A stretch of 47,922 nucleotides of DNA. Origin: Cytophagales bacterium (GTDB lineage: Bacteria; Bacteroidota; Bacteroidia; Cytophagales; Bernardetiaceae). The stretch is taken from the NCBI GenBank assembly GCA_013299045.1, contig JAAFJX010000029.1:1-47922 (forward strand), in the 5' to 3' direction. The position numbers were made by a program, and so were the translations under genes. Numbering within the stretch: position 1 is the first letter of the stretch; every line of letters starts with the position of its first letter. Shown piece after piece: positions 8,617-17,481 of this stretch. The notes beneath the pieces are model-generated. The model had not been told where the DNA came from. It worked only from the letters and a program-made list of their open reading frames with translations, and did not search any database.

Positions 8617-9354
8617 CTACTCCACGCCATAAAGACTAGTGTTGATGTGCTTTTTCCAAAATGCGTGCGCCTCGTTGAGTATTTGGGGTGCATTTTGCAG
8701 GCTAGAAGGCACTTGTTGTGTCTCCTCTTGATGCACAATCGCTGCTTGATTTTTGTTAGGCGCTTCTACAACGGCACGGTGCCCACTTATGGTATATTTT
8801 GTGCTTCCGTCCATCACCACTAGATAGGTATCTGGTCCTACAATATCGCCAAAACAGCCACTGTCATACATGAAATAAGCCTCAGCGCGCCCGTCCGAGT
8901 TGGCATCTGCCAGCAAAATTTCAGGGTGAAAAGCCAAAACCACTTCTAAACCACATTGTTCCACAGCGTCTGTATGCTCGGCTATTTTTTGCCAGTTGCC
9001 GTCATGGTCTTGATAAAGGCTTGCCATGATTCTGATTGTGGTAACCAATTCTTCCGTCTCGGTGCTGCTGCTGCGCTCCGAAGTAAGCACCAACATACAA
9101 TTATTGCCTTTTTCGTCAGTCCAGCTTTTGCCCATCTTAAACTGGCCTGGCAGCTTGTTCAAAAAAGGCACTTCGTCAGCGCTAAGGTCTTGGCTGCCGC
9201 TTTTTACTTGTGCATCTTGCATTTGTTGCTCTAAGTCGGCATCACTGGGGTCGTCTGTATTGTTCTCGGAATCAGAAACAACAACACAACCAGCGAAAGC
9301 CATCAAGAGCGTTAGTGCAGTTAATAAACAAAACTGTTTTGCAAATGATTTCAT
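8617..9354 (-). CDS. Surface lipoprotein, M949_RS01915-like
   Basis: The 245-residue exported lipoprotein has a signal peptide with lipobox FAGC (Cys about 22), followed by a low-complexity acidic linker typical of lipoproteins carried to the outer membrane in this phylum. The centre has a DANSDGRAEAYF segment, an EF-hand-like Asp-rich loop, then CFGDIVGPDTYLVVMDGSTKY and SGHR. This combination resembles the Bacteroidota family annotated as M949_RS01915 surface polysaccharide biosynthesis protein; I recognise the pattern but the functional label is poorly founded. Four Cys in the mature part could form disulphides. It is monocistronic, with no clear promoter match at optimal spacing in the 287 bp upstream gap (a lone CAAATTTA is at 9463-9470). 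That gap contains no other gene. Confidence 0.6.
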   Translation of the reverse strand: MKSFAKQFCLLTALTLLMAFAGCVVVSDSENNTDDPSDADLEQQMQDAQVKSGSQDLSADEVPFLNKLPGQFKMGKSWTDEKGNNCMLVLTSERSSSTETEELVTTIRIMASLYQDHDGNWQKIAEHTDAVEQCGLEVVLAFHPEILLADANSDGRAEAYFMYDSGCFGDIVGPDTYLVVMDGSTKYTISGHRAVVEAPNKNQAAIVHQEETQQVPSSLQNAPQILNEAHAFWKKHINTSLYGVE

Positions 9355-9641
9355 AAAATCGCTTAATTTATTTTAAAGAGCTAATATCTGTAGAAGACGA
9401 TAAGCTAAAAGCAACTGAATTTTTTACAAGTGCAATACTAATAAAAATTGCGCATTTATTGCCAAATTTATAAAAAAATTAGACAATACTTTGTCTGTTG
9501 CAACATTTTGCTATCCAAAGGAAACATCAATTTTATGATTTGCGCGTTCAGCATGACAAAAGCACTGAGCGCTTCATCAAAAACTTATACCAACAAGTAT
9601 TTAAAAGAGTAATGTAATGGTTTCCTGAAAGTATGAGATGC

Positions 9642-10025
9642 CTAGTGGGTTGGTGCCTCCGCGGAGGTTTTATGTTTAAGGCCATAACAGTGACCAAAAA
9701 CTAGGCCAGCGGAAGCCATATACATGAAGTACTCTGCTGCTTCATAGAAAGATGCGAGCAGTACAGAGATACAAAAAAGTGCTGCAAAAGACCAAATCCA
9801 AATATTCAACCATACTCTCTTGGCATGGCGCGTACTGGTATAAGCAGCAATCAAGGATAAAACAGCAAAAGCATAATCGTGCCCCTCAGGAAGCAATTCA
9901 ATATCCTGACTCGTCAAGAGCAGGTTTGCGCTTACTACAAATGGCATTAATACACAATGAATCAGGCATATTCCAGAGCTAAAAATGCCTATCCAATCGC
10001 CGAAAGAGCTGTTTATACGTTTCAT
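9642..10025 (-). CDS. MerC domain membrane protein
   Basis: The 127-residue protein has four hydrophobic helices. The MerC signature is at the N-terminus: DWIGIFSSGICLIHC, with a Cys-x3-Cys pair (about residues 18 and 22) in the first helix, followed by LMPFV. The MerC family was named for mercuric ion uptake, but in Bacteroidota such proteins are often found near Zur/Fur-type regulators, pointing to zinc or other metal homeostasis. The C-terminus has further possible ligands (GHCYGLKHK). The open frame continues upstream to TTG 10064, but the ATG at 10025 gives the normal N-terminus. The promoter predicted just upstream would make the transcript almost leaderless. A 15-bp palindrome overlaps that promoter. 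No metal transporter or regulator gene is adjacent. Confidence 0.8.
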   Translation of the reverse strand: MKRINSSFGDWIGIFSSGICLIHCVLMPFVVSANLLLTSQDIELLPEGHDYAFAVLSLIAAYTSTRHAKRVWLNIWIWSFAALFCISVLLASFYEAAEYFMYMASAGLVFGHCYGLKHKTSAEAPTH

Positions 10026-10029
10026 TTTG

Positions 10030-10071
10030 CAAATATACACTGAAAGTATGTAAAAATGCAACAAAGTTGCA
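10030..10071 (-). promoter_or_regulatory. merC promoter with palindromic Zur/Fur-like operator
   Basis: On the minus strand TATATTTG (10030-10037) is a -7 match, and the TTG of a -33 element falls at 10059-10061 with 21 bp spacing. The -33 lies inside a perfect inverted repeat TGCAAC-AAA-GTTGCA (10057-10071). Repressor binding here would block the promoter. The TGCAAC half-site resembles Zur boxes reported in Bacteroidota; the assignment rests on the match and the metal-related gene. Confidence 0.55.
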
Positions 10072-10197
10072 ATAAAAAGATTTTTTGGGACGGTGCAATA
10101 AGGCCGACTGAAAAAAAAGCAGCAATACTCTTTTTTTGCGCATTAAAATTCTATTTTTACAGCGAATATTTACTGACTCATCTAAGTTTATTGACTT

Positions 10198-11829
10198 ATG
10201 TCCAACGCCATATTTAAAACGCCCCTTCCGCTGAATGAAGTGGTTAAATCTTATAGCTCGGGGTCTTTGGAGCGCAAGCAATTGCAAGAAGCGCTCAAAT
10301 CACTTCGTGCCCAGACTATTGATGTACCTATGTATATTGGTGGTGAGGAGGTTAGAAGCGGACAAACCAAGCGCCTAGCTCCTCCACACGACCATAAGCA
10401 TACGCTCGGTCATTATCATGAGGGAGATGCTACACACGTAGAACAAGCCATACAGGCGGCGTTGAACGCGCAGCCAGCCTGGGCTGCTATGCCTTGGGAA
10501 GAACGCGCTGCCATATTTTTGAAAGCAGCCGAACTCATTGCGGGGCCTTACCGCGCCAAGCTCAACGCCGCAACAATGCTGGGGCAGTCTAAAAATGCGT
10601 ATCAAGCAGAAATTGATTCTGCTTGCGAAATTATTGACTTCCTCAGATTTAACGTTGCGTTTATGCGCGAGATATACACCTGGCAACCTGAGTCCAGTGT
10701 AGGAATTTGGAACAGGAGCGAATACCGTCCGCTTGAGGGCTTTGTTTTTGCGCTCACACCTTTCAATTTTACGGCCATTGCGGGCAATCTGCCAAGCGCA
10801 CCAGCCATGATGGGCAACGTGATAGTATGGAAACCCTCCACCACGCAAATTTATTCAGCTAATGTGCTGATGGAAATCTTTCGCGAAGCGGGTGTGCCAG
10901 CCGGTGTTATCAACTTAATTTATGTCAAGGGTTCTACGGCGGGTGATATTATCTTTAAACATCGCGATTTTGCTGGCCTGCACTTCACTGGCGGCACTTC
11001 CACCTTCAACAACATTTGGAAGAACATAGGCCAAAACATTAGTCTATACAAATCATATCCGCGCATAGTGGGTGAAACTGGCGGCAAGGATTTCGTGATG
11101 GCGCACGCCTCTACAGACCCTAAAGCGCTGGCTGTGGCTTTGGTGCGTGGTGCATTTGAATACCAAGGGCAAAAATGTTCGGCTGCCTCACGCGCTTACG
11201 TCCCTGCAAATATTTGGCCACAAGTTCTGGAATATATGCGCCAAGACCTCAGCACAATAAAAATGGGCGGGACAGAAGACTTTACAAACTTTATTAATGC
11301 TGTTATTGATGAAGCCTCCTTTGATAAATTGGCTTCTTACATAGCAAACGCTCAGAAAGCACATGACGCGGAAGTTATACTCGGTGGCAAATGCGATAAG
11401 TCTGTGGGCTATTTCGTTGAGCCTACGGTTATTTTGGCTAAGAACCCCCAGTACGAAACCATGTGCGAAGAGCTTTTTGGCCCTGTTCTGACAATTTATG
11501 TTTATCAGCCAGACCAATACGAACGCACTTTGGAGTTGGTAGATAAAACTTCGCCTTATGCGCTCACTGGTTCTATTTTTTCGCAAGACCGCTACGCACT
11601 GGGTGTGGCAGTAAAAGCGCTTAGTAATGCAGCTGGCAACTTTTATATCAATGATAAGCCCACGGGCGCGGTGGTAGGTCAGCAACCTTTTGGAGGTGGA
11701 CGCGCCTCAGGAACGAATGATAAGGCTGGTTCCATCTTGAATTTACTGCGCTGGGTAAACGCCCGCACTATCAAGGAAACATTTGTTCCGCCAGTGGATT
11801 ACCGTTATCCTTTCTTGCAGGCAGACTAG
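10198..11829 (+). CDS. pruA: L-glutamate gamma-semialdehyde (P5C) dehydrogenase
   Basis: The enzyme oxidises glutamate semialdehyde, the open form of pyrroline-5-carboxylate, to glutamate with NAD+, the second step of proline breakdown. The 543-residue length and the motifs match the single-function P5CDH type found in Bacteroidota and in eukaryotic mitochondria, not the PutA fusion. Visible are FALTPFNFTAIAGNLPSAPA (cofactor/proline-rich loop), the general-base Glu293 in VGETGGKDF, the catalytic Cys327 in YQGQKCSAASRA and the C-terminal PFGGGRASGTNDKAG anchor. The proline dehydrogenase that makes its substrate is encoded separately, about 19 kb away (31179-32381). The gene is monocistronic and closed by a strong terminator. 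Confidence 0.95.
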   Translation: MSNAIFKTPLPLNEVVKSYSSGSLERKQLQEALKSLRAQTIDVPMYIGGEEVRSGQTKRLAPPHDHKHTLGHYHEGDATHVEQAIQAALNAQPAWAAMPWEERAAIFLKAAELIAGPYRAKLNAATMLGQSKNAYQAEIDSACEIIDFLRFNVAFMREIYTWQPESSVGIWNRSEYRPLEGFVFALTPFNFTAIAGNLPSAPAMMGNVIVWKPSTTQIYSANVLMEIFREAGVPAGVINLIYVKGSTAGDIIFKHRDFAGLHFTGGTSTFNNIWKNIGQNISLYKSYPRIVGETGGKDFVMAHASTDPKALAVALVRGAFEYQGQKCSAASRAYVPANIWPQVLEYMRQDLSTIKMGGTEDFTNFINAVIDEASFDKLASYIANAQKAHDAEVILGGKCDKSVGYFVEPTVILAKNPQYETMCEELFGPVLTIYVYQPDQYERTLELVDKTSPYALTGSIFSQDRYALGVAVKALSNAAGNFYINDKPTGAVVGQQPFGGGRASGTNDKAGSILNLLRWVNARTIKETFVPPVDYRYPFLQAD

Positions 11830-11842
11830 GTTCTGTTTTCTT

Positions 11843-11886
11843 ATAAAAAAAACCTCCTATCGCAAAAGCAGTAGGAGGTTTTTTTA
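11843..11886. terminator. Bidirectional intrinsic terminator between pruA and the LysM gene
   Basis: AACCTCCTA (11851-11859) and TAGGAGGTT (11872-11880) are perfect 9-bp arms around a 12-nt loop. An A-run precedes and a T-run follows, so it can end both pruA (plus) and the convergent LysM gene (minus). Confidence 0.9.
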
Positions 11887-11900
11887 TGGTAACCAGACCT

Positions 11901-14900
11901 TTATTGAAGGATTATTAACTTTTGCCCCTCTTCCAAAATCCTAGTTTCAAGTTTGTTCCAACTCATAACATCAGTAGTACTCACCTCATATTTACGCGCT
12001 ACCGAGCTTAGTGTTTCGCCTTCTTGCACCACGTGTGTAAGTTTTGCGCCCGTTTTCTGTGGCTCGCTTTCTGTTTTTTCGTTACTTTCTGGAGAAATTT
12101 TATCTGGGTCGCTGTCCGTGCCTGTATCACTGCTCGGCATACCAGCCACAATGAGCTTCATGCCTTTAGACACTTCACGTTTGTTGGCAGGCATTTTATT
12201 CCAAGTGGCCAAATCGGCAGGTTTTAGATTGTATTTTTCTACAATGTCATAAAACGTTTCGCCTTCTTTGACGGTATGATAGGTTTTGCCATCAGTAGCC
12301 TTTGTAGCACTGCTACTCTTGCGTGCTTTTTCGGCGGCTTCTTTTTTGAGATAGACGATGTCGCCTACTTTAACAATTTGGTCTGGCTTAAAGCCATTCC
12401 AATCTTGCACTTCGCTGACGTTCAAATTGTATTTTTTGCAGAGGTTATAAAGACTGCCACCCGCACGGAAATACACGAAATCAGGCGCTTCAAGTGAGCT
12501 TTCGTTCTTTTTGCGCTTGGCTTCTTCAGCAGCTTCTTTTTTGAGATAAACAATATCGCCTACATTGAACACCTGGCCTGCCTCAAAGCCGTTCCACTGC
12601 ATAACAGACTGCGCATCAAGACTGTATTTTTTACAGAGCTTATAAAAATTACCGCCTTCACGAAAAATAACAAAATCTGGCACTTCCAAAGCTGCATCGG
12701 CACTGCTTTTTCCGGCTTTTGCTTTTTCAGCCGCTTCTTTTTTGAGATAAACGATATCGCCCACTTTAACAATTTGGTCTGGCTTGAAGCCATTCCAGTC
12801 CTGTACTTCGCTGACATTTAGGCTGTACTTTTTGCAGAGGTTATAAAGGCTGCCACCAGCACGGAAATAGACAAAATCTGGCACTTCCAAAGCTGCATCG
12901 GCACTGCTTTTTCCGGCTTTTGCTTTTTCGGCGGCTTCTTTTTTGAGATAGACGGTGTCGCCCACTTTAACAATTTGGTCTGGCTTAAAGCCATTCCAAT
13001 CTTGCACTTCGCTAACATTTAGGTTATACTTTTTGCAGAGGTTATAAAGGCTACCACCAGCACGGAAATAGACAAAGTCTGGCACTTCTAAAACCGCAGC
13101 AGTAGTTTCTTCTTTTTTCTTAGAGCTGCCCAAGGTTTCTTCTTTCTTAGTAGCGGTTGCATTTTCGGCGGCTTCTTTTTTAAGATAGACGATTTGCCCA
13201 ACCTTCATAATTTGGTCTGGCTTAAAGCCATTCCAATCCTGCACCTCACTAAGATTTAGGCCATATTTTTTACACAGCTTATAAAGGTTCCCGCCTTCGC
13301 GAAAATAGACAAAATCAGGCACTTCAGTTACTTGTGCGGCACTATTTGCGCCGAGCACTTCGCCTTTTTTGGCAGCTTCAGCAGCTTCTTTTTTTAGGTA
13401 AACAATCTGGCCTACATCAATAACTTGGTCTTTGACAAAGCCGTTCCATTCCATAACGTCGCTCAAATTCAAATTGTATTTTTGACAGAGCTTGTAGAGA
13501 TTGCCACCAGCACGGAAATAGACAAAATTGGGCACACCGTCCGCACTCTCAGAACCATCGTCTGTTTTAACTTCGTTCGGATTGTACTTACCTGCTTCGA
13601 TGGCTGCACTTTCTTGTAAATAGACAATATCGCCCACATCAACAACTTGGTCTGGCTTAAAGCTATTCCACAGCAGTACGTCGCTGAGGTTCAGTTTATA
13701 TTTTTGGCATAGTTTGTAAAGGTTACCACCTGCCCTGAAATAGACAAACTTGGGCACATCCAATTTGTTAGCATCGGTATTGTCAGCAGCTTTTGTGCCT
13801 TCTGGCAGAATCAGAGCATATACTTTCAGCTTAGTGCCTGACTTAACCATATCGTTTTCTAAGCCGTTCCACGCCCTAATTTGGTCTGTGGTAACGCCAT
13901 AGGTTTTGGCTATCTTAAAAATCGTTTCGTCGCTTCGCACCAAGTGAAAAACGAGAGTCCCTGCTTTATCGTTATTCTGAGCGTCTGAGTCTTTTTTATC
14001 TGGCTCAGTTTTATTGTCCTTGTTTTCGTTTTGAACTTTGCTGGGGTCCACCACAAAAAGTTTTTCGTCTATCTTGACAATATAGGTGGTGTCCATTTTG
14101 TTCCAGTTAGCAAACTGTAAAAGCTCTAAACTATACTTCTGAGCCACTGAGCGCAAGGTTTCACCTTCTTCAACCACGTGGAAATTAGGGTCTTTGGCTT
14201 GCTCTGCAACTGTCGTGTTGGGACTGCCGCCAAGTGGCTCCTGAACCAGTATTTTTTGCCCCACACGAATCTCTTGGCCTTGTATTCCGTTCCATTTGCG
14301 GATATTTGCCACTGACACACTGTACTTCTTTGAGATTGAGTAAAGCGTTTCTCCTTCTATGACGATGTGTGTGCCTTCAGTAGGTGGTGTGGTCGTATTT
14401 TCTATAAAACCCTCTGGGGCTTTGAGCCTGATTGTCTGACCTTCTTTTACGCTAGGTTCTGCCAGATTGTTCCAGGCCATAAGGCTGCTAACAGGGAGGT
14501 TGTAGAGCTTTGAAACCGCATAAAGTGTTTGACTTGAGCCTACACGGTGCGTTTGGGGCAGAACGCGCTCGGGTGCGCTGGTGGCAGCCTCCACTGTACC
14601 GGAAGCATCGTTGCTAGTCTTTTCAGTTTTATAGGCTAGCACTTCGGCTTTATCTTCTACGTTGGCGTTTTCTATCTCAGGTTTTACGGCTTTGCCTACA
14701 ATCAAACGGGTTTGAGGGTCTGCAAAATCAGCAGGAAATTCATTCCATTCTTTGATTTGCATGGCGCTGACGCTGAATTTTTCGGCAATATCAGCAAGGC
14801 TTTCTTGTGTTTGTGTGGTGTAAATCAGAAAATCTCCTACAAGAATGGCCTCATTGCTTTGCGCAACAGTATTCTTGTTGGCTTCTCGCTCTTCTACACT

Positions 14901-16697
14901 TCTTTTTCGGCCTACTACAATGCGCGAACCTTCATTGAGTTCGTAGTTCGCCATATTGTTCCAAACTCTGATGTCTTCTACCGAAATACCTAAACGCTGC
15001 GCAATATCAAAAGCGGTATCACCTTGCTTAACCGTATAATAAACTAAGGCATTGTCTTCGGCAAGCTCACTGGTGCCGAGTTGTGGGTCTTTGATGTCGG
15101 TACTGGTGTTTTCTTCAGGTGTTTCTACATTATCAGCAGTATTTACCTCTTCCTCTACAACAGCAGCATCAGTGCTCTCTGTGCGTTTTACATCGGTGGT
15201 GCTGTTTTCTTCGGCCAGTATTAGTTCAAAGTCCACCATGCTTTCGGGGGCACTATTGGGGTCTGGCTCAATATTGAAAGGAATATGAGCAGGCTTTTTG
15301 CCTTGTAACCACAGAACTGTTCCTTCTTGTGGCGAAGCATTGGCGGGCAGGCCGTTGAGTTTGCGCAAAGCACCTAAATTCAGGCCAAATATTTGGCTCA
15401 CCGTCCAGAGACTTTCACCAGAAAGCAGGGTATGATAAGGGACTCTAGCCCATTTACCTTTGGGGGCAAGATAATAAACAGTGCCTACTGCAAGCGCTTG
15501 GTCTGCCTGTAAATCGTTGTAAGCGAGTAGTTTTTTGTGGTCAATTTTTAAATCCTTTGCCAAATCGCTCAAAAGCCTCTCTTCGTGAGCCAGAATGGCT
15601 TTTATGCCATTTACTTGACCCAGAAGAATGGTTCTGTCGCCTACTTTAGTAACACTCATACTCTCCACACGCGGGTATTTGTTTTTATCGCCTTTGATAA
15701 CAACAGAATCGCGTTTGGCTTTAGTTGTCTTGATTTTTACTTTTTGGGCTATGCTTTTTTTAGTTACTACTGTAACTTCATGAGCGGCTGTATGATTGGT
15801 TTTGATGATTCCTTTGAAGCGCTTTTTATCATACGGATTGCTTTCATAACCTGTTAGTAAAGACAACTTGATGATAGCTTCGGTACGTTTTTCCTTGCTG
15901 ACTGGTACAAGCAGCACGTAGTCGCGGTCTTTAGGCATCTGGTCAGACTTTAGCCACTGGTTATGTGCTTTGATGTCTGCCGTCTTCACGCCTAAATGCT
16001 TGGCCACTTGACTTACTTTGAAACCACGTGTAGAAAAGGGAATTAGAGTTTTATTGCTTTTATCGTGTACTTCGGCATTCTGAAAGGCCAAACAATGCGC
16101 AATAAAGCGCAGGACATAGCCGTGTGTTTTTTCGTTGATATAAACATGACCACTCTTATTTTTTAGAATATGGCCATACTTGGTTTCGGTTCCCTTGATG
16201 CCTAAGTTGTAGGAAAGCAAGGCATAAGTCCAATTATTAAATTCGGCTTGGCTTTTGCGGAAGTACGTGGCAGCAGCTTGCGTGGCTGTAACGATGTTCT
16301 TGCGTTCGTCCACTTGAGCATCTACACGAAGCGTAAAATCTTCGGCAGTGCCTTTTTTGAACTGCCAGTAACCCACCGCCGCCGACTTAGAAACGGCATT
16401 TGGTTCTAGGGCACTTTCTTGCAAAACCAAAAATTTAAATTCTGGTGGCACACCATTGTCCGCCAAAATTTTTTCTATATGAGGGAAGTATAGAGCCGCT
16501 CTTTGCAAATAAATCTGGTAATACTCAGGATTTTGCGTAAGGCGTTTCACTTGTTTGTTGATGCGCGCTTGGGCGGCTTGGCTCAAATGCAAAGTTTGAT
16601 TGCCGAGCGTCATGGTAGCTGGGGCAGTTATTGTGTAGGCTTCTGCTACGGGTACGGCGACTATCAGCGCGCCAAGGGATAATAACTCTTTCTTCAT
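11901..16697 (-). CDS. Giant multi-LysM lytic transglycosylase (MltD-like)
   Basis: The 1598-residue exported protein starts with a signal peptide (MKKELLSLGALIVAVPVAEA). A soluble lytic transglycosylase domain follows at ~60-200: catalytic Glu94 in VLQESALEPNA, then VGYWQFKKGTA, DERKN and SYNLG, the MltD/GH23 signature. This domain should cut between MurNAc and GlcNAc, releasing anhydro-muropeptides. The rest is a chain of about 17-18 LysM-like units. Those at both ends are standard (HTVKEGETFYDI..W..), with Thr/Ser/Asp/Glu-rich linkers. The central seven (DNA 12306-13757) form a distinct, nearly identical subfamily starting FVYFRAGG and containing a Cys in LYxLCxKY. The open frame extends to TTG 16799, but the ATG at 16697 immediately precedes the signal peptide. 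MltD proteins usually have one to four LysM modules, so this one is extraordinarily long. It ends in a terminator shared with pruA. Confidence 0.9.
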   Translation of the reverse strand: MKKELLSLGALIVAVPVAEAYTITAPATMTLGNQTLHLSQAAQARINKQVKRLTQNPEYYQIYLQRAALYFPHIEKILADNGVPPEFKFLVLQESALEPNAVSKSAAVGYWQFKKGTAEDFTLRVDAQVDERKNIVTATQAAATYFRKSQAEFNNWTYALLSYNLGIKGTETKYGHILKNKSGHVYINEKTHGYVLRFIAHCLAFQNAEVHDKSNKTLIPFSTRGFKVSQVAKHLGVKTADIKAHNQWLKSDQMPKDRDYVLLVPVSKEKRTEAIIKLSLLTGYESNPYDKKRFKGIIKTNHTAAHEVTVVTKKSIAQKVKIKTTKAKRDSVVIKGDKNKYPRVESMSVTKVGDRTILLGQVNGIKAILAHEERLLSDLAKDLKIDHKKLLAYNDLQADQALAVGTVYYLAPKGKWARVPYHTLLSGESLWTVSQIFGLNLGALRKLNGLPANASPQEGTVLWLQGKKPAHIPFNIEPDPNSAPESMVDFELILAEENSTTDVKRTESTDAAVVEEEVNTADNVETPEENTSTDIKDPQLGTSELAEDNALVYYTVKQGDTAFDIAQRLGISVEDIRVWNNMANYELNEGSRIVVGRKRSVEEREANKNTVAQSNEAILVGDFLIYTTQTQESLADIAEKFSVSAMQIKEWNEFPADFADPQTRLIVGKAVKPEIENANVEDKAEVLAYKTEKTSNDASGTVEAATSAPERVLPQTHRVGSSQTLYAVSKLYNLPVSSLMAWNNLAEPSVKEGQTIRLKAPEGFIENTTTPPTEGTHIVIEGETLYSISKKYSVSVANIRKWNGIQGQEIRVGQKILVQEPLGGSPNTTVAEQAKDPNFHVVEEGETLRSVAQKYSLELLQFANWNKMDTTYIVKIDEKLFVVDPSKVQNENKDNKTEPDKKDSDAQNNDKAGTLVFHLVRSDETIFKIAKTYGVTTDQIRAWNGLENDMVKSGTKLKVYALILPEGTKAADNTDANKLDVPKFVYFRAGGNLYKLCQKYKLNLSDVLLWNSFKPDQVVDVGDIVYLQESAAIEAGKYNPNEVKTDDGSESADGVPNFVYFRAGGNLYKLCQKYNLNLSDVMEWNGFVKDQVIDVGQIVYLKKEAAEAAKKGEVLGANSAAQVTEVPDFVYFREGGNLYKLCKKYGLNLSEVQDWNGFKPDQIMKVGQIVYLKKEAAENATATKKEETLGSSKKKEETTAAVLEVPDFVYFRAGGSLYNLCKKYNLNVSEVQDWNGFKPDQIVKVGDTVYLKKEAAEKAKAGKSSADAALEVPDFVYFRAGGSLYNLCKKYSLNVSEVQDWNGFKPDQIVKVGDIVYLKKEAAEKAKAGKSSADAALEVPDFVIFREGGNFYKLCKKYSLDAQSVMQWNGFEAGQVFNVGDIVYLKKEAAEEAKRKKNESSLEAPDFVYFRAGGSLYNLCKKYNLNVSEVQDWNGFKPDQIVKVGDIVYLKKEAAEKARKSSSATKATDGKTYHTVKEGETFYDIVEKYNLKPADLATWNKMPANKREVSKGMKLIVAGMPSSDTGTDSDPDKISPESNEKTESEPQKTGAKLTHVVQEGETLSSVARKYEVSTTDVMSWNKLETRILEEGQKLIILQ
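12306..13757 (-). repeat. Seven tandem Cys-containing variant LysM coding repeats
   Basis: Each unit encodes about 45 residues of LysM-like domain (FVYFRAGG..LYxLCxKYxLN..W.GF..DQI..VG..VYLKKEAAE) plus a linker of 15-35 residues. Units differ mostly in the linker. The two centred near 12780 and 12980 are almost identical at DNA level, including the linker with AGKSSADAALEVPDF, which points to recent tandem duplication. One unit (near 12600) diverges (FVIFREGGNFYKL). Confidence 0.85.
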
Positions 16698-16895
16698 TGG
16701 GTCAGCCAAAAAAAATTTAGACGTAAACCTACAAAATGTTTGTTTAACGTTCAAACTTTTATATAAATTTTTATACTTTTTGTACAAAAAAACAACCAAT
16801 TTGAGGGTTCAGCACAAAAAAATTATATCTATGATATAAAAATGAGCGCTCTGAATAACCACTAGACTGCTCAAAGTTCAAGAAACAACCTCTTC

Positions 16896-17430
16896 ATTAA
16901 CCTCTCTGAGAGATGCAAGTTTTAGGAAGCGAATAATTGTATTTTTTTAAGATAGGGACTTTACTTTTAAAGTACGGCCAACTACGGCTATGATACGGCT
17001 ATCACACGGCTATCATACGGCTATGCTAGGGCTAAGGCAAAATAGGACAAAAGCAATTTTTAGGCATCAAGCGTGTTTGCCGCTTTATCTCTTTTTTTTG
17101 TTATTGAGTGCGTCTATTGGCTTGTATTTAGCGTTAGAGAGGCGGCGGGTTTAGTGCGTAGCACCGAAGCGAAGCGAAGCCCAAAGACGAACGACCGCGA
17201 AGCGGGAACGCCCTAATAGAATTGTAGAAAAAGAAGAAATATTGAAAAGGCCAAACCTGAGGCATTTGGCAAAAAGTTATTTGAAAACGCGAGAAAAGGT
17301 TATCAGCAAGGGTGAAAAGAGGGCAATTAGAACTCAAAAAAGGGCTTTTTGACGACTCAAGAGAGGTTAATTTAAGCGCTTGATTTTGTTCAGCCCCCCC
17401 CACAACTCTGCGGAAAGGACGGTTTTAATA
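16896..17430. repeat. Dispersed non-coding Repeat A, copy 1
   Basis: About 530 bp, closely matched by 35070-35600 in the same orientation. It begins ATTAACCTCTCTGAGAG; an inverted version (GAGAGGTTAAT) occurs at 17361-17371, so the core of 476 bp has ~12-bp terminal inverted repeats, though similarity continues ~60 bp further to GGACGGTTTTAAT. Inside are a variable 11-bp tandem array, a GAAGCGAAGCGAAGCCC stretch and GC-rich self-complementary pieces (CCGCGAAGCGGG). No coding capacity is convincing. It fills the 784 bp between the LysM gene and capA, with only unremarkable sequence at 16698-16895. Confidence 0.8.
16984..17038. repeat. 11-bp tandem array inside Repeat A, five units
   Basis: Units of consensus ACGGCTATGAT run head to tail: ACGGCTATGAT, ACGGCTATCAC, ACGGCTATCAT, ACGGCTATGCT, AGGGCTAAGGC. 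The second element copy has four units (35158-35201), so the number varies. Confidence 0.85.
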
Positions 17431-17481
17431 AACGATGCTTTTTTTGAAAAACAAAAATAACCCACGAGACTGTGCGCCCCT

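Noticed and set aside
9497-9510. TGTTGCAACATTTTGC as a second Zur-like box
   Set aside because: Only one half-site fits and the arrangement differs from the palindrome at 10057-10071; no promoter of good spacing overlaps it.
12306-13757. Regularly spaced DNA repeats resembling a CRISPR array
   Set aside because: The repeats are ~200 bp, in frame, and encode LysM-like modules; there are no short repeats with unique spacers and no cas genes.
16984-17038. The 11-bp tandem array as a replication origin iteron cluster
   Set aside because: Units are degenerate, there is no adjacent initiator gene or DnaA-box cluster, and the same array occurs in the second dispersed copy.
17134-17403. 89-codon minus-strand frame within Repeat A
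   Set aside because: It translates the repetitive GAAGCGAAGCG region into a low-complexity product with no domain. The frame is not kept in the second copy, so it is a by-product of the repeat.
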